In this document: in pieces, positions 22,252-29,068 of the stretch | How positions within the stretch are numbered: the first letter of the stretch is position 1 | Layout: each line of letters starts with the position of its first letter | DNA from: a virus | Virus record (IMG/VR): IMGVR_UViG_3300045010_000261 | Location: 1-29,068 of that record | Length of the DNA stretch: 29,068 nt | Direction: 5' to 3' (one strand) | Notes under the pieces: model-generated | Database searches by the model: none | What the model saw: the letters and a program-made list of their open reading frames with translations, nothing else | Told to the model about the DNA's origin: nothing | Made by a program: the position numbers and the translations under genes

Positions 22252-22283
22252 AATTTTAACCTCATGGAATAATATCTATCGCA

Positions 22284-22535
22284 TTAATCTTCTGGAAAAT
22301 TTTTTTCAAGATCTTTATTTCTTTGTTGCCAAGTGATTCCACCATCTATACCTCTACATGGATTGATACAAGCGTCATCACCTAAATTATTACAAACAAG
22401 TCCAGCAAGATCTAATTCATTTCCCCGTTTACCAGTTCCAGACCAATAATGTTCACCATTTAACCAAATAGCACCACATTTGAGGCATTCTTTTCTTTCT
22501 AATGAAAGATCAGACAGTTCTTTTTCAATGTTCAT
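22284..22535 (-). CDS. Small Cys-rich, probably zinc-binding protein
   Basis: 83 aa. CLKCG near residue 17, then GEHYWSGTGKRGNELDLAGLVC, then DDACINPCRG: five or six cysteines spaced as possible zinc ligands, two as CxxC. I recognise the look of a conserved small cyanophage protein but no function. It overlaps the end of the membrane-protein gene by 11 bases and shares its transcript. Confidence 0.7.
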   Translation of the reverse strand: MNIEKELSDLSLERKECLKCGAIWLNGEHYWSGTGKRGNELDLAGLVCNNLGDDACINPCRGIDGGITWQQRNKDLEKNFPED

Positions 22536-22755
22536 TTAAATGTTCCTCTATTTCTTTTTTCAATGATGTTCTTGGTAGATTCAATTCCTTTTCGAGATTT
22601 CTCTTCATGAAAAACATTTGAATCTCAATCCAAGTGTATCTAATGTTTAGATCCACATATGAAAAAAGGCGTATAGTGCTTTCGTAACCACCATATGCAA
22701 AGAGTAACCCAATTAATAGGAGAATAATATAAAAACCAGTTAAGATAGGTTGCAT
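22525..22755 (-). CDS. Small single-span membrane protein
   Basis: 76 aa. Residues 4-22 (ILTGFYIILLLIGLLFAYG) form one transmembrane helix with a very short N-terminus. The remainder is soluble, ending with a charged helix (RTSLKKEIEEHLNEH). This could be a holin-like, antiholin-like or superinfection protein, but nothing in the sequence decides. A good ribosome site (GGAG) lies about 6 bases before the ATG. An early-type promoter upstream (22794-22822) suggests expression separate from the late genes around it. Confidence 0.7.
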   Translation of the reverse strand: MQPILTGFYIILLLIGLLFAYGGYESTIRLFSYVDLNIRYTWIEIQMFFMKRNLEKELNLPRTSLKKEIEEHLNEH

Positions 22756-22793
22756 AGATTTCTCCGATAAAATCTTACAAGTAGTAAAATCAT

Positions 22794-22822
22794 AATGTAT
22801 ATAGACTATACTATCATGCCAA
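22794..22822 (-). promoter_or_regulatory. Probable sigma70-type promoter of the membrane-protein gene
   Basis: On the minus strand, TTGGCA (22822-22817), a 17-base spacer and TACATT (22799-22794): 5 of 6 and 4 of 6 matches. There is no ATAAATA in this gap. Other weak boxes exist nearby, so the exact hexamers are uncertain. Confidence 0.5.
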
Positions 22823-22860
22823 CTATAATGTTGTAAAATTTAATACTAATATTCTGACAT

Positions 22861-22920
22861 TTGACAAGATATCAAAATATGGTTAGAATATCTTTGTTAG
22901 GGATGATAGATAAGGTATAG
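22861..22920 (+). promoter_or_regulatory. Plus-strand promoter element, copy 2 (antisense to the 633-aa gene)
   Basis: TTGACA (22861-22866), 17 bases, TAGAAT (22884-22889), one base, then TCTTTGTTAGG, TGATAGA, AAGGT and TAG with exactly the spacing of the copy at 6718-6777. The part after the -10 box is better conserved (26 of 30) than the spacer (8 of 17). It points into the 3' end of the 633-aa gene, and no plus-strand gene follows. Confidence 0.6.
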
Positions 22921-22983
22921 ATAATATTTAACTATTTTGTTTCTCTCCGCCGCAGTGCCGCACGTATGTTAATATCTGCATTT

Positions 22984-24885
22984 TCAACATCTCCAACGAC
23001 GACGTGCCTTACAGATTGCCTTGTCTGGATCTTTTGAGCAATCAATGTTATGCATCTTCTGCTGCCCCGCTGAGCGGGCACAGAAGGACTTACGACGCTT
23101 TGATCTTTCGGGACCAGGATCTTTCTCAGTAACTGCTGTTTTGAGTTTTGAACCAGGATTTTCGCGACGATAAACATTAACTGCTTTTTGACTCATTCCA
23201 TCAGTTTTATCAGACTTGTTTACCTTTTGCCAATCTTCTTCAAATTCAACTTGTTCTCTATATGATGGTAATCCTGCTGAACCAGTTTGAATCAATGGTT
23301 GCCCAGGAGTAAATTCAGATATTACATGATTAACAACTTTTGATCCAGGGTATATTTTTTGAAGTTCATCTGTTACTTCTTGACGACTTGGTAGTTTTGC
23401 TTGTGGGAAGAACATACGAATTGAATAATACTTTCCTCTCCAAGACAACGTAATAGCGACAATGTTTCCTGTTTGAGCTTGCAGTCTTGTTGCTTCCTCA
23501 ATTTGAGACTTAAATCCCTTAATAGGTTCTGGTTCAATTAAATCAACAATTTCTGTAAAAGTATTGCCATCAACATCTTCAATGGTTACATCCTCTGCTT
23601 TCACACAATTTGGATATCTTTTTCCAAACATTGTTTTCATGCCCTTTTTCTTGTACCCAGGCCAGCATTTTTCATTTAAAAGTTCATCTAAAATTTTATC
23701 AACTAATTTTTGCTCCTTCATTTCTCCACTTGCAACGTAATCTGCTGCAGTATCAATATAATCTGCTGCCTTGGTAATTTTTGATTGAACCCAAGCTTCT
23801 AAATTTCCTTCACCTTTTCCGATTGACATTTTTAATTTTTTAACTGCATCTTCAATATTTTTTAGTTCTGATCTTGCCATGGAATATTCATGATCTTTTT
23901 TTTCTTCAAGAGTTGGACACACGTTAGATCCGTGTATTGGGCAAGTAGTTCCTTTCTTTGTATGATTACAAAACTTTTCTTCTGCTGTAGGTTTTCCAAT
24001 CCCCACTTCGGTTGGTTTTACTGACTGCCCAGGAACATTAAATCCTTTTGGAAGTGGTTTACATTCTTTGTTTGTGTTGCACCAATACATACCTTTGCCA
24101 CATAGTTCTTCACCAAGAATTATTTGTTCTATAGTTATTTTTTCTTCCGATTTAGTTCCCCAATTGTCAGCACCAACTTTACGGCACTTTACGAGTGCGC
24201 CAGATGCATACGCACTTGGCCAAACTCTATAACGTAATTTTACTTTATGATAGCAAGCATCTTTATTGCCACTGCCTTTACCTTTTTTATCTTTTGCTTC
24301 TTGTACGTTTATTTCTTCTTTCATTTTTTTTCTTGGAGAATCGGTAGAAACATAAGTTGGTTTTGCAGCCCCTGATTTTTCTTGTTGACCGGGATCTGCG
24401 ATTTTTTTTCTTCTGGATGCCGACAATCTTTCTGCTTTTGTCATACTTGCCCTTTTAGAAGAAGAAACGCATTTTGGCGTTCCCTCTCCTGGTTCATCAC
24501 TTGCACAAGTCCCACCAGTCACTACATTCACCCAACCAGGCTTTCCATCTTTTGATTTTGATTTTCCAAACCAATCACGAAGACCTTCCTCATTCATTTC
24601 TTTTGTTTTTTCTTTCATAGAGTTAATGAATTTTCTGTAAACTGCTGCTTCTGATGTTTTTCCAGATGCTCTTGCTCTTTGTTCCATTGCGATAGCTGCT
24701 TGAATTTTATGAGCGTGTGAACGACTTGATTTTTTTATTTTAGTTACTGATTGTTTTGCAGTCTCAACATCCTTAAATCCGAGCCCATGAATAGTGCCTT
24801 TTGGATTTTCATCCGTATAAAGATCAGAGTGTTTTTTTGATCCCGCAGGTTGTCCTGGTTTTCTTGAAATACGAGGATTGTTCAT
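22984..24885 (-). CDS. Large modular Cys/Lys-rich cyanophage protein
   Basis: 633 aa assembled from several modules. (1) SDLYTDENPKGTIHGLGFKD... HAHKIQAAIAMEQRARASGKT... (about 20-95). (2) EGLRDWFGKSKSKDGKPGWVNVVTGGTCASDE... PKCVSSSKRASMTKAERLSASRRKKIADPGQ (about 99-175), DUF5872-like from memory. (3) KDACYHKVKLRYRVWPSAYASGALVKCRKVGADNWG (about 208-243). (4) MYWCNTNKECKPLP and CNHTKKGTTCPIHG, small Cys-rich parts. (5) a helical GEGNLEAWVQSKITKAADYIDTAADYV. (6) CWPGYKKKGMKTMFGKRYPNCVK. (7) a mixed alpha/beta part. (8) KRRKSFCARSAGQQKMHNID... KARRRWRC at the end. The protein is strongly basic. The start overlaps the 51-aa gene as ATGA. A virion or DNA-associated role is inference. Confidence 0.75.
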   Translation of the reverse strand: MNNPRISRKPGQPAGSKKHSDLYTDENPKGTIHGLGFKDVETAKQSVTKIKKSSRSHAHKIQAAIAMEQRARASGKTSEAAVYRKFINSMKEKTKEMNEEGLRDWFGKSKSKDGKPGWVNVVTGGTCASDEPGEGTPKCVSSSKRASMTKAERLSASRRKKIADPGQQEKSGAAKPTYVSTDSPRKKMKEEINVQEAKDKKGKGSGNKDACYHKVKLRYRVWPSAYASGALVKCRKVGADNWGTKSEEKITIEQIILGEELCGKGMYWCNTNKECKPLPKGFNVPGQSVKPTEVGIGKPTAEEKFCNHTKKGTTCPIHGSNVCPTLEEKKDHEYSMARSELKNIEDAVKKLKMSIGKGEGNLEAWVQSKITKAADYIDTAADYVASGEMKEQKLVDKILDELLNEKCWPGYKKKGMKTMFGKRYPNCVKAEDVTIEDVDGNTFTEIVDLIEPEPIKGFKSQIEEATRLQAQTGNIVAITLSWRGKYYSIRMFFPQAKLPSRQEVTDELQKIYPGSKVVNHVISEFTPGQPLIQTGSAGLPSYREQVEFEEDWQKVNKSDKTDGMSQKAVNVYRRENPGSKLKTAVTEKDPGPERSKRRKSFCARSAGQQKMHNIDCSKDPDKAICKARRRWRC

Positions 24886-25037
24886 TCAACTGGTTTTGAT
24901 TTAGTCTTCTCACCTTTTGCTCTTTTTTTTCTCGCGGCACAATGTGCTTTTTGAGAAAATCCTTTTGGATTTGAGCAATCAATACTTCTTTTATATTTAT
25001 TGCTCCACTCTTCTTGAAACTCTTTATAAGTTTTCAT
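24882..25037 (-). CDS. Small basic protein, single-module relative of the 633-aa protein
   Basis: 51 aa: MKTYKEFQEEWSNKYKRSID, then CSNPKGFSQKAHCAARKKRA, then KGEKTKSKPVE. The IDCSNPKGF...HCAARKKR core resembles the end of the 633-aa protein (IDCSKDPDKAICKARRR), so the same kind of two-cysteine basic module occurs alone here. It overlaps the 633-aa ATG by four bases. An ATAAATA box overlapping the upstream stop ends one base before its ATG, too close for a normal leader; another lies inside the gene at 24994-25000 and could serve the 633-aa gene. Confidence 0.7.
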   Translation of the reverse strand: MKTYKEFQEEWSNKYKRSIDCSNPKGFSQKAHCAARKKRAKGEKTKSKPVE

Positions 25038-25038
25038 T

Positions 25039-25045
25039 TATTTAT
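25039..25045 (-). promoter_or_regulatory. Late-promoter-like box overlapping the 508-aa gene stop
   Basis: Minus-strand CATAAATAAATG contains the TAA stop of the fibre-like gene, an ATAAATA and the next ATG. A start point 6-8 bases downstream would fall inside the 51-aa ORF, so it may serve the 633-aa gene or be only a compact stop/start junction. Confidence 0.45.
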
Positions 25046-26568
25046 GCGAGGGTAATGTTTGCTGATCTTAAAACTCCATCAGTTCCTCGTACTTTAATTC
25101 TTAAATTAGTGTTACTTATAAGTTCAAAACTCATTTGAGAATTATTTGGAGGTGTTGAAGTGGTTCCTAACCCAATGGTAGATATTCCTACAATTAAAGA
25201 ATTTCCGACAACTTGGGAACTACCATTAACAAAAAGACTTGTACCAGAAGCACCTACTGCACCAACAGTTAATGTGTGCGAAGAGTTTGTTGTTCCTATT
25301 CCAGTGTTGCCACTTACAGATTGTCGATGAAGAGTAGAACCACTTACCGTCCAAAAGTTTAAATCTGATTGATGAGAGATAAACTGCAAAATATCATTTG
25401 CTCTGGCAGAAGTTGCGATGCCAACTGTTGTTGAGTTTATTTCTGTAAATTCTGATGAATCGAGTTTAATGCCATTGTAGAAAACATCTATTGAATTTGT
25501 ATTTGCATCATATGCAGAAACTGTAAATGATGTCTGACCAGTAGATGCAGTTGCGTTTGTAACAGATCTCTTTGGAGTTGTGGCTGTTTTTGGTCGATAT
25601 GTAATAATATCAACATCGTCACCATCAAAAGTCGATGATGATATACCTACGGTTGTTCCATTTGTTGCAGTATAATCAGATGATGCTAAACGAACTCCGT
25701 TTAAGAATACATCAAGATATCCAACTTCATAATTTACACTAAAACTTGTCTGCCCTCCTGTTGCAGTAAAACGAGTTTCATTTTTTTCAAATATCCCAGT
25801 TAACCCAGTAAAATCTAACTTGATTGTGCTTATTCCTGCAGAAGGAGTTGTAATTGAACTTACCGCAGATCCAATAAAGTTTAATGTAGTTACTCCCGAT
25901 CCAATGTAAGTTCCAGTGCTCTGAACTCCAACACCAGCAATTAATCTTCCATCAAATGCTGTTATAATTCCTGTGTATATTGCATTTCCTATAACATGTA
26001 GTTTTGCAGTTGGATTTGTGCTTCCTATACCAAGATTATTAGAAACATAAGCACCACCTGTAACTTGAAGTGGTTGTGCTGCTGTACCAGTTGAGGTTGC
26101 TGTTCCAATAGAAACTGGACCATTTGTAAAATCAACTTCCGTGGTAAAAGTAGAAAAACCAGTTACATTTAAGTTTGTTGAATTTAATCTTGTAACAGTT
26201 CCAATTGTGCCAGTTAAGTTGGTTGTATCAAACCTTGTAACAGTTCCAATTGTTCCAGTAAGATTAGTTGTGTCTAATCTTGTAATTGTTCCTACACCAG
26301 CATTAATTTGACCACTAAACGTTGCTGCTGTAAGAATTCCAATTATACTTACATTGCCATTATATGAAATATGACCCGCACCATAAGATTCTGCCCAAGG
26401 ATTAACTGCGCGCACCGTTGTAGCGATTCCTACGCCGCCAGTATCCTGCCTGACATACAAAGTTCCATCATAAGTGTTTAGAGCTAATTCGCCTAGTTCT
26501 AAATTTGCCAATGTTGGTCTCTTATCAGCAGTTGCTGATCTCTTTAACTTAATTTTTGAATCTGCCAT
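25042..26568 (-). CDS. Fibre-like structural protein with TNLTGTIGTVTR repeats
   Basis: 508 aa. The N-terminus KIKLKRSATADKRPTLANLELGELALNTYDGTLYVRQD is a common virion-attachment head of phage tail fibres and structural repeat proteins. Residues 91-135 hold three 15-residue repeats of the TNLTGTIGTVTR type. Then NNLGIGSTNPTAKLHVIGNAIYTG (a beta-helix-like collar motif) and two copies of a domain with QTSFSV...YLDVFLNGVRLASSDYTATNGTTVGI (about 295-330) and QTSFTV...SIDVFYNGIKLDSSEFTEINSTTVGI (about 355-395). It is G/S/T-rich with strong beta periodicity. Probably an exposed tail or whisker component; receptor specificity cannot be read from the sequence. Confidence 0.8.
   Translation of the reverse strand: MADSKIKLKRSATADKRPTLANLELGELALNTYDGTLYVRQDTGGVGIATTVRAVNPWAESYGAGHISYNGNVSIIGILTAATFSGQINAGVGTITRLDTTNLTGTIGTVTRFDTTNLTGTIGTVTRLNSTNLNVTGFSTFTTEVDFTNGPVSIGTATSTGTAAQPLQVTGGAYVSNNLGIGSTNPTAKLHVIGNAIYTGIITAFDGRLIAGVGVQSTGTYIGSGVTTLNFIGSAVSSITTPSAGISTIKLDFTGLTGIFEKNETRFTATGGQTSFSVNYEVGYLDVFLNGVRLASSDYTATNGTTVGISSSTFDGDDVDIITYRPKTATTPKRSVTNATASTGQTSFTVSAYDANTNSIDVFYNGIKLDSSEFTEINSTTVGIATSARANDILQFISHQSDLNFWTVSGSTLHRQSVSGNTGIGTTNSSHTLTVGAVGASGTSLFVNGSSQVVGNSLIVGISTIGLGTTSTPPNNSQMSFELISNTNLRIKVRGTDGVLRSANITLA
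26164..26298. repeat. Three 45-base coding repeats in the 508-aa fibre gene
   Basis: Encodes residues 91-135: three 15-aa units of the form TNLTGTIGTVTRFDT. They share sequence with the longer array at 27609-27944 in the neighbouring fibre gene. Confidence 0.85.
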
Positions 26569-26596
26569 TTTTAGTCGTTATGTAACGTCAAGTCGG

Positions 26597-26614
26597 AAGC
26601 GATATATATCGCTT
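26597..26614. other. Perfect 18-base palindrome in the 5' leader of the 508-aa gene
   Basis: AAGCGATATATATCGCTT is its own reverse complement. It lies between the late promoter and the ATG, close to the expected start point, so the mRNA could begin with a hairpin. On the plus strand it is followed by TTTATT, but no plus-strand gene ends here. Confidence 0.6.
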
Positions 26615-26616
26615 TT

Positions 26617-26623
26617 TATTTAT
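26617..26623 (-). promoter_or_regulatory. Late promoter of the 508-aa gene (AATAAATA)
   Basis: Minus-strand TTAATAAATAAA overlaps the TAA stop of the coiled-coil gene and lies about 49 bases before the ATG. Confidence 0.7.
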
Positions 26624-27153
26624 TAAAATTCTCCACCATCCTCTGCAATTGTGGAATCTTCTGCATCAACTGGTATCTCTACATTCATAATTTTTTCACT
26701 TAAATCAGAATCTAATTTTTTCTTTTTTCTACTGTTACTTTTTGGCAACACAATTTTTTCTTCCATTTGTGGAGGAGGAGGTGGAATAATTTTTTCTTTT
26801 ACTTTTATGAGTTCTTCCGCAGCATCTCTCATACAATTCATTCCACCTTCTAAATCATGCATACGCTCATCCAGTTTCATTAAATAAGATATGCGATTTT
26901 CAATATTAATTACCTTTTGAGTAACATCAGTATGTTTTGAGATTACATCCTGATGATTTTGAATTAGAATTTTTTCAACACTAGTCCCTTCAAGTCTTGC
27001 TTGTTGATCTGCAATAATTTTTTCCAACTCCTTTATCTTTTCAGAGAAAAACATTAGTTTAGACTCTAACCCAATATTTAAATTTGCTATCTCTGAATAT
27101 TTTTTTTGATATACTGCAATGCAAGTTTTAAGTTCAAGAATTTCATCTTCCAT
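26623..27153 (-). CDS. Coiled-coil protein with proline run
   Basis: 176 aa from the ATG at 27153 (a TTG two codons further up is also open). Residues of about 5-105 form a coiled coil (EDEILELKTCIAVYQKKYSEIANLN..., VTQKVINIENRISYLMKLDERMHDLEGG). PPPPP near 127, a basic patch NSRKKKK and an acidic tail (VDAEDSTIAEDGGEF) follow. No family recognised. Flanked by two fibre-like genes and preceded by a CTAAATA late promoter, it may be a trimerising or chaperone-like accessory of the fibres; that is inference from position and shape. Confidence 0.75.
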   Translation of the reverse strand: MEDEILELKTCIAVYQKKYSEIANLNIGLESKLMFFSEKIKELEKIIADQQARLEGTSVEKILIQNHQDVISKHTDVTQKVINIENRISYLMKLDERMHDLEGGMNCMRDAAEELIKVKEKIIPPPPPQMEEKIVLPKSNSRKKKKLDSDLSEKIMNVEIPVDAEDSTIAEDGGEF

Positions 27154-27168
27154 GGTCAAAAAATCAAT

Positions 27169-27186
27169 CTAATCTATTTAGATTAG
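27169..27186. other. Inverted repeat around the late promoter of the coiled-coil gene
   Basis: CTAATCTATTTAGATTAG has 8-base arms and a 2-base centre. It contains the CTAAATA late box and the TAA stop of the upstream fibre gene. Confidence 0.6.
27175..27181 (-). promoter_or_regulatory. Late promoter variant CTAAATA of the coiled-coil gene
   Basis: Minus-strand TCTAAATAG, 22 bases before the ATG and 1 base after the stop of the upstream fibre gene. Confidence 0.6.
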
Positions 27187-29068
27187 AAAGCACCAGCGTC
27201 AACAGTGATGTTTTCTAAAATTCTTGCAGTTCCATCATAACGAATTACATCAGTATCACCAGCAGCATCATTGACTTTTAAAGAACCAATTTTTAAATTG
27301 CCAACAACAGTTGCAGCACCAGAAACATTAACGTCAATGGCACTCATCAACCCATTAATGTTAACTCTGGCAGAAAATGTAGAAACTCCAGTTACATTAA
27401 TTCCACCCGCACCAACAAGTAATCCACCACCGCCATAAGTTAAGTTTGCACTATCTTCAAGGGATCCAAAAATTCCTGCCAACACAACTCTGCCAGAAGT
27501 AAGATCTGAGACAGTTGCAGATGATAGAACTGTTTCTCCACCACTAATGTCAGCTCCACCATTAGCATCAATTGCACCAGTAAACGTCGAAACACCAGTA
27601 ACGCTTAGGTTAGTTGCATTGATTCTTGTTACAGTTCCTATCGTGCCAACTAAGTTGGTAATAGTGCCACTAGTGCTGTTTAATGTTGTAATTGTACCAA
27701 TAGTTCCAACAAGATTCGTAATAGTACCATTTGTATTATTCAGAGTAGTAATTGTAGCAGCAGTACCTGTTAGGTTTGTGATTGTGCCACTAGTGCTGTT
27801 TAGTGTTGTAATAGTAGCAGCAGTACCAGTTAAGTTAGTAATTGTACCACTAGTACTGTTTAATGTTGTAATTGTACCAATAGTTCCAACAAGATTCGTA
27901 GTGTTGAGTCTTGTAATTGTGCCAATAGTACCACTGAGATTAGTTGCAGTTACATTTGTAACGCTTAATGTTGCAATCGTTGCTGCACTTGAAACATTGA
28001 CATCATCAAGTTCCGCTAATCCATCTACATGTAAATTTCTCCATTCTTGTGTTGGACGCCCAAGATCATAATTATCATCTGCACTTGGGGAGAAATTTTG
28101 ATTTACTTCCCACGAGTCTGTTGCATTCCGCCAAAGTAGAGTATAATTATTATCTCCATATACTTCAATACCAGCACCATTTGCACCAGCATCTGATGGA
28201 GTGGATGTTGAAGCAATACCAACAATTTTGTCCTCAACATCCAATCTTTCGGTGTGAATGATTGTCTCAGTTCCATTAACAGTCAAATTACCATTGATTG
28301 TTAAATTCTGAGAAATTAAAACATTCCCTCCACTAAAAGTAGATGCACCAGAAACATTGACGCCGCCAGCACCTACAACTAATCCACCACCACCATGAGT
28401 TAAGTTTGCGCTATCTTGAAGTGCGCCATTTGTGCCAGCAAGAACAACTCTACCAGAAGTTAAATCAGAAACTGTTGCTGATGAAAGGACAGTTTCTCCA
28501 CCACTAATATCTGCACCACCATTAGCATCAAATGCACCAGTAACAGTTAAAGCTCCTCCAACAGATGCACCTTTTGTTACTACCAAGTTTGTAGTAACTG
28601 TCAATGCTCCACCAACAATAACATTGTCTGGCATTCCAATAGTGACCTGGTTATCACTCACTGCCGTATTAATTTCATTTGCAGTTCCTGCAAATGTTAT
28701 TGTCTGTCCAGTGCTTACTACGTCAGGAGTTCCACTATCAGCAGCAATTGTAAAATCACTTACAACTTCTCCCCAAGAAAGATTACCAGATCCGTCTGTT
28801 TTGAGATAATAATTATTTGTTGGAGAAGATGGAAATGTATAAGTTACATCTGCTGCAATGTTTGCTGGGGCAGCAAAAGAAATTGAATTTGTTCCATTTG
28901 CAGTTGCTTCGTATACTCTTACTGCACCACCAGTTGATGCAGTTTCTGTTGTCCAAAACCTACCACTGCCAATGAGTTTATTTCCTGCTGCACTACCAAC
29001 GTATAAGTCATGTTTGTCAGTTGTAAATCCAGGTTCTCCAATATTCAATGCTGGGAGGTTTGCAAGTA
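27183..29068 (-). CDS. Fibre-like structural protein with tandem repeats (5' end beyond window)
   Basis: The frame is open to the window end, so the N-terminus is missing. The only start candidate inside is a TTG at 29048, and the codons before it (LANLPALNIGEPGF) continue the usual fibre head motif. 628 complete codons precede the stop. Segments seen: GSGNLSWGE, a 68-aa block (ANGGADISGGETVLSSATVS... GGGGLVVGAGGVNVSGASTF) that occurs twice, a central LWRNATDSWEVNQNF... YDLGRPTQEWRNLHVDG collar, the TNLVGTIGTITTLNSTSGTI repeat array, and a C-terminus VIRYDGTARILENITVDAGAF. The composition is G, T, S, A, V and N-rich, beta-solenoid-like. Probably a long exposed tail or capsid fibre. Confidence 0.8.
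   Translation of the reverse strand, partial: LANLPALNIGEPGFTTDKHDLYVGSAAGNKLIGSGRFWTTETASTGGAVRVYEATANGTNSISFAAPANIAADVTYTFPSSPTNNYYLKTDGSGNLSWGEVVSDFTIAADSGTPDVVSTGQTITFAGTANEINTAVSDNQVTIGMPDNVIVGGALTVTTNLVVTKGASVGGALTVTGAFDANGGADISGGETVLSSATVSDLTSGRVVLAGTNGALQDSANLTHGGGGLVVGAGGVNVSGASTFSGGNVLISQNLTINGNLTVNGTETIIHTERLDVEDKIVGIASTSTPSDAGANGAGIEVYGDNNYTLLWRNATDSWEVNQNFSPSADDNYDLGRPTQEWRNLHVDGLAELDDVNVSSAATIATLSVTNVTATNLSGTIGTITRLNTTNLVGTIGTITTLNSTSGTITNLTGTAATITTLNSTSGTITNLTGTAATITTLNNTNGTITNLVGTIGTITTLNSTSGTITNLVGTIGTVTRINATNLSVTGVSTFTGAIDANGGADISGGETVLSSATVSDLTSGRVVLAGIFGSLEDSANLTYGGGGLLVGAGGINVTGVSTFSARVNINGLMSAIDVNVSGAATVVGNLKIGSLKVNDAAGDTDVIRYDGTARILENITVDAGAF
27369..27575. repeat. Internal duplication in the fibre gene, copy B
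   Basis: Encodes ANGGADISGGETVLSSATVS, then DLTSGRVVLAGIFGSLEDSA and so on to GINVTGVSTFSA. It is matched by 28329-28535 with many synonymous differences, so the duplication is not recent. Confidence 0.85.
27609..27944. repeat. Tandem coding repeat array in the fibre gene
   Basis: Four 60-base units (27660-27899; TNLVGTIGTITTLNSTSGTI and variants with TGTAAT or NNTNG) flanked by shorter 45-base TNLSGTIGTITR-type units. Units 1 and 4 encode identical peptides, as units 2 and 3 nearly do, a pattern expected from unequal crossing-over or gene conversion. Confidence 0.9.
28329..28535. repeat. Internal duplication in the fibre gene, copy A
   Basis: This is the first (N-terminal) copy of the 68-aa block; the partner is at 27369-27575. 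Confidence 0.85.

Noticed and set aside
22932-23177. Alternative 81-codon minus-strand frame at the end of the 633-aa gene
   Set aside because: The main frame ends with a Cys/Arg module (KARRRWRC) that fits the rest of the protein; the alternative frame has no ribosome site and no recognisable content.
27660-27899. Regular 60-base repeats that might suggest a CRISPR-like array
   Set aside because: There are no unique spacers, the repeats are in frame, and they encode a degenerate 20-aa unit of a fibre protein.
27547-28071. 174-codon open frame on the plus strand opposite the fibre repeats
   Set aside because: It is produced by the repeat structure of the minus-strand gene (low-complexity V/P/L/T peptide), with no ribosome site; the minus strand reads as a proper fibre protein.

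Overview
The window is a stretch of a T4-like myovirus of marine cyanobacteria (a cyanomyovirus). Three things support this. First, the core genes form an unbroken T4-type series: terminase, sheath, tube, portal, core, protease, scaffold, capsid, uvsY, uvsW, gene 55, gene 47 and gene 46. Second, it carries cyanophage-typical extras: a CobT-like metallopeptidase/VWA protein, a DUF3110-like protein, modular Cys/Lys-rich proteins and repeat-rich fibre proteins. Third, the DNA is AT-rich with tightly packed genes, and many gene starts are preceded by ATAAATA or CTAAATA late promoters. Every gene I can support lies on the minus strand, so transcription runs from high to low coordinates. No tRNA, CRISPR array or insertion sequence was seen.

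Layout in the direction of transcription. (1) 29068-26164: two fibre-like repeat proteins, the first running off the window end, with a coiled-coil protein between them. (2) 25037-20778: accessory virion-type genes. These are a 51-aa module protein, a 633-aa mosaic protein, a regulatory gap with divergent promoters, a small membrane protein, a small Cys-rich protein, two tiny ORFs, a 194-aa protein whose C-terminal motif is duplicated after its stop codon, and a staphylococcal-nuclease-like protein. (3) 20771-9926: packaging and head/tail genes, in the order 53-aa ORF, gp17, zinc-ribbon protein, gp18, gp19, gp20, gp67, a 183-aa protein, gp21, gp22 and gp23, closed by two strong terminators. 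(4) 9668-1: a gp19-like/gp3 tail protein, UvsY, UvsW, an Sm-like protein, the late sigma factor gp55, the gp47/gp46 nuclease with a small protein between the subunits, a small hypothetical protein, a sulfotransferase-like protein and the CobT-like protein, cut by the window start.

How the genes work together. gp55 has a good sigma70-type promoter, so the host polymerase can make it early. It should then direct transcription from the ATAAATA sites that precede most structural genes and uvsW. gp46/gp47, UvsY and UvsW form the recombination-dependent replication machinery that supplies concatemers to gp17. gp20, gp67, gp21, gp22 and gp23 build and mature the prohead, and gp18, gp19 and the gp3-like protein build the tail.

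The least expected signals are these. A 60-bp plus-strand promoter element occurs twice, ungapped, in the two gaps where an early-type minus-strand promoter also occurs, and it points antisense into the preceding genes. A 93% identical motif duplication lies in frame behind a stop codon. A start-less coding relic with a porin-like C-terminus sits between two terminators behind gp23. Late promoters repeatedly overlap or contain the stop codon of the gene upstream.
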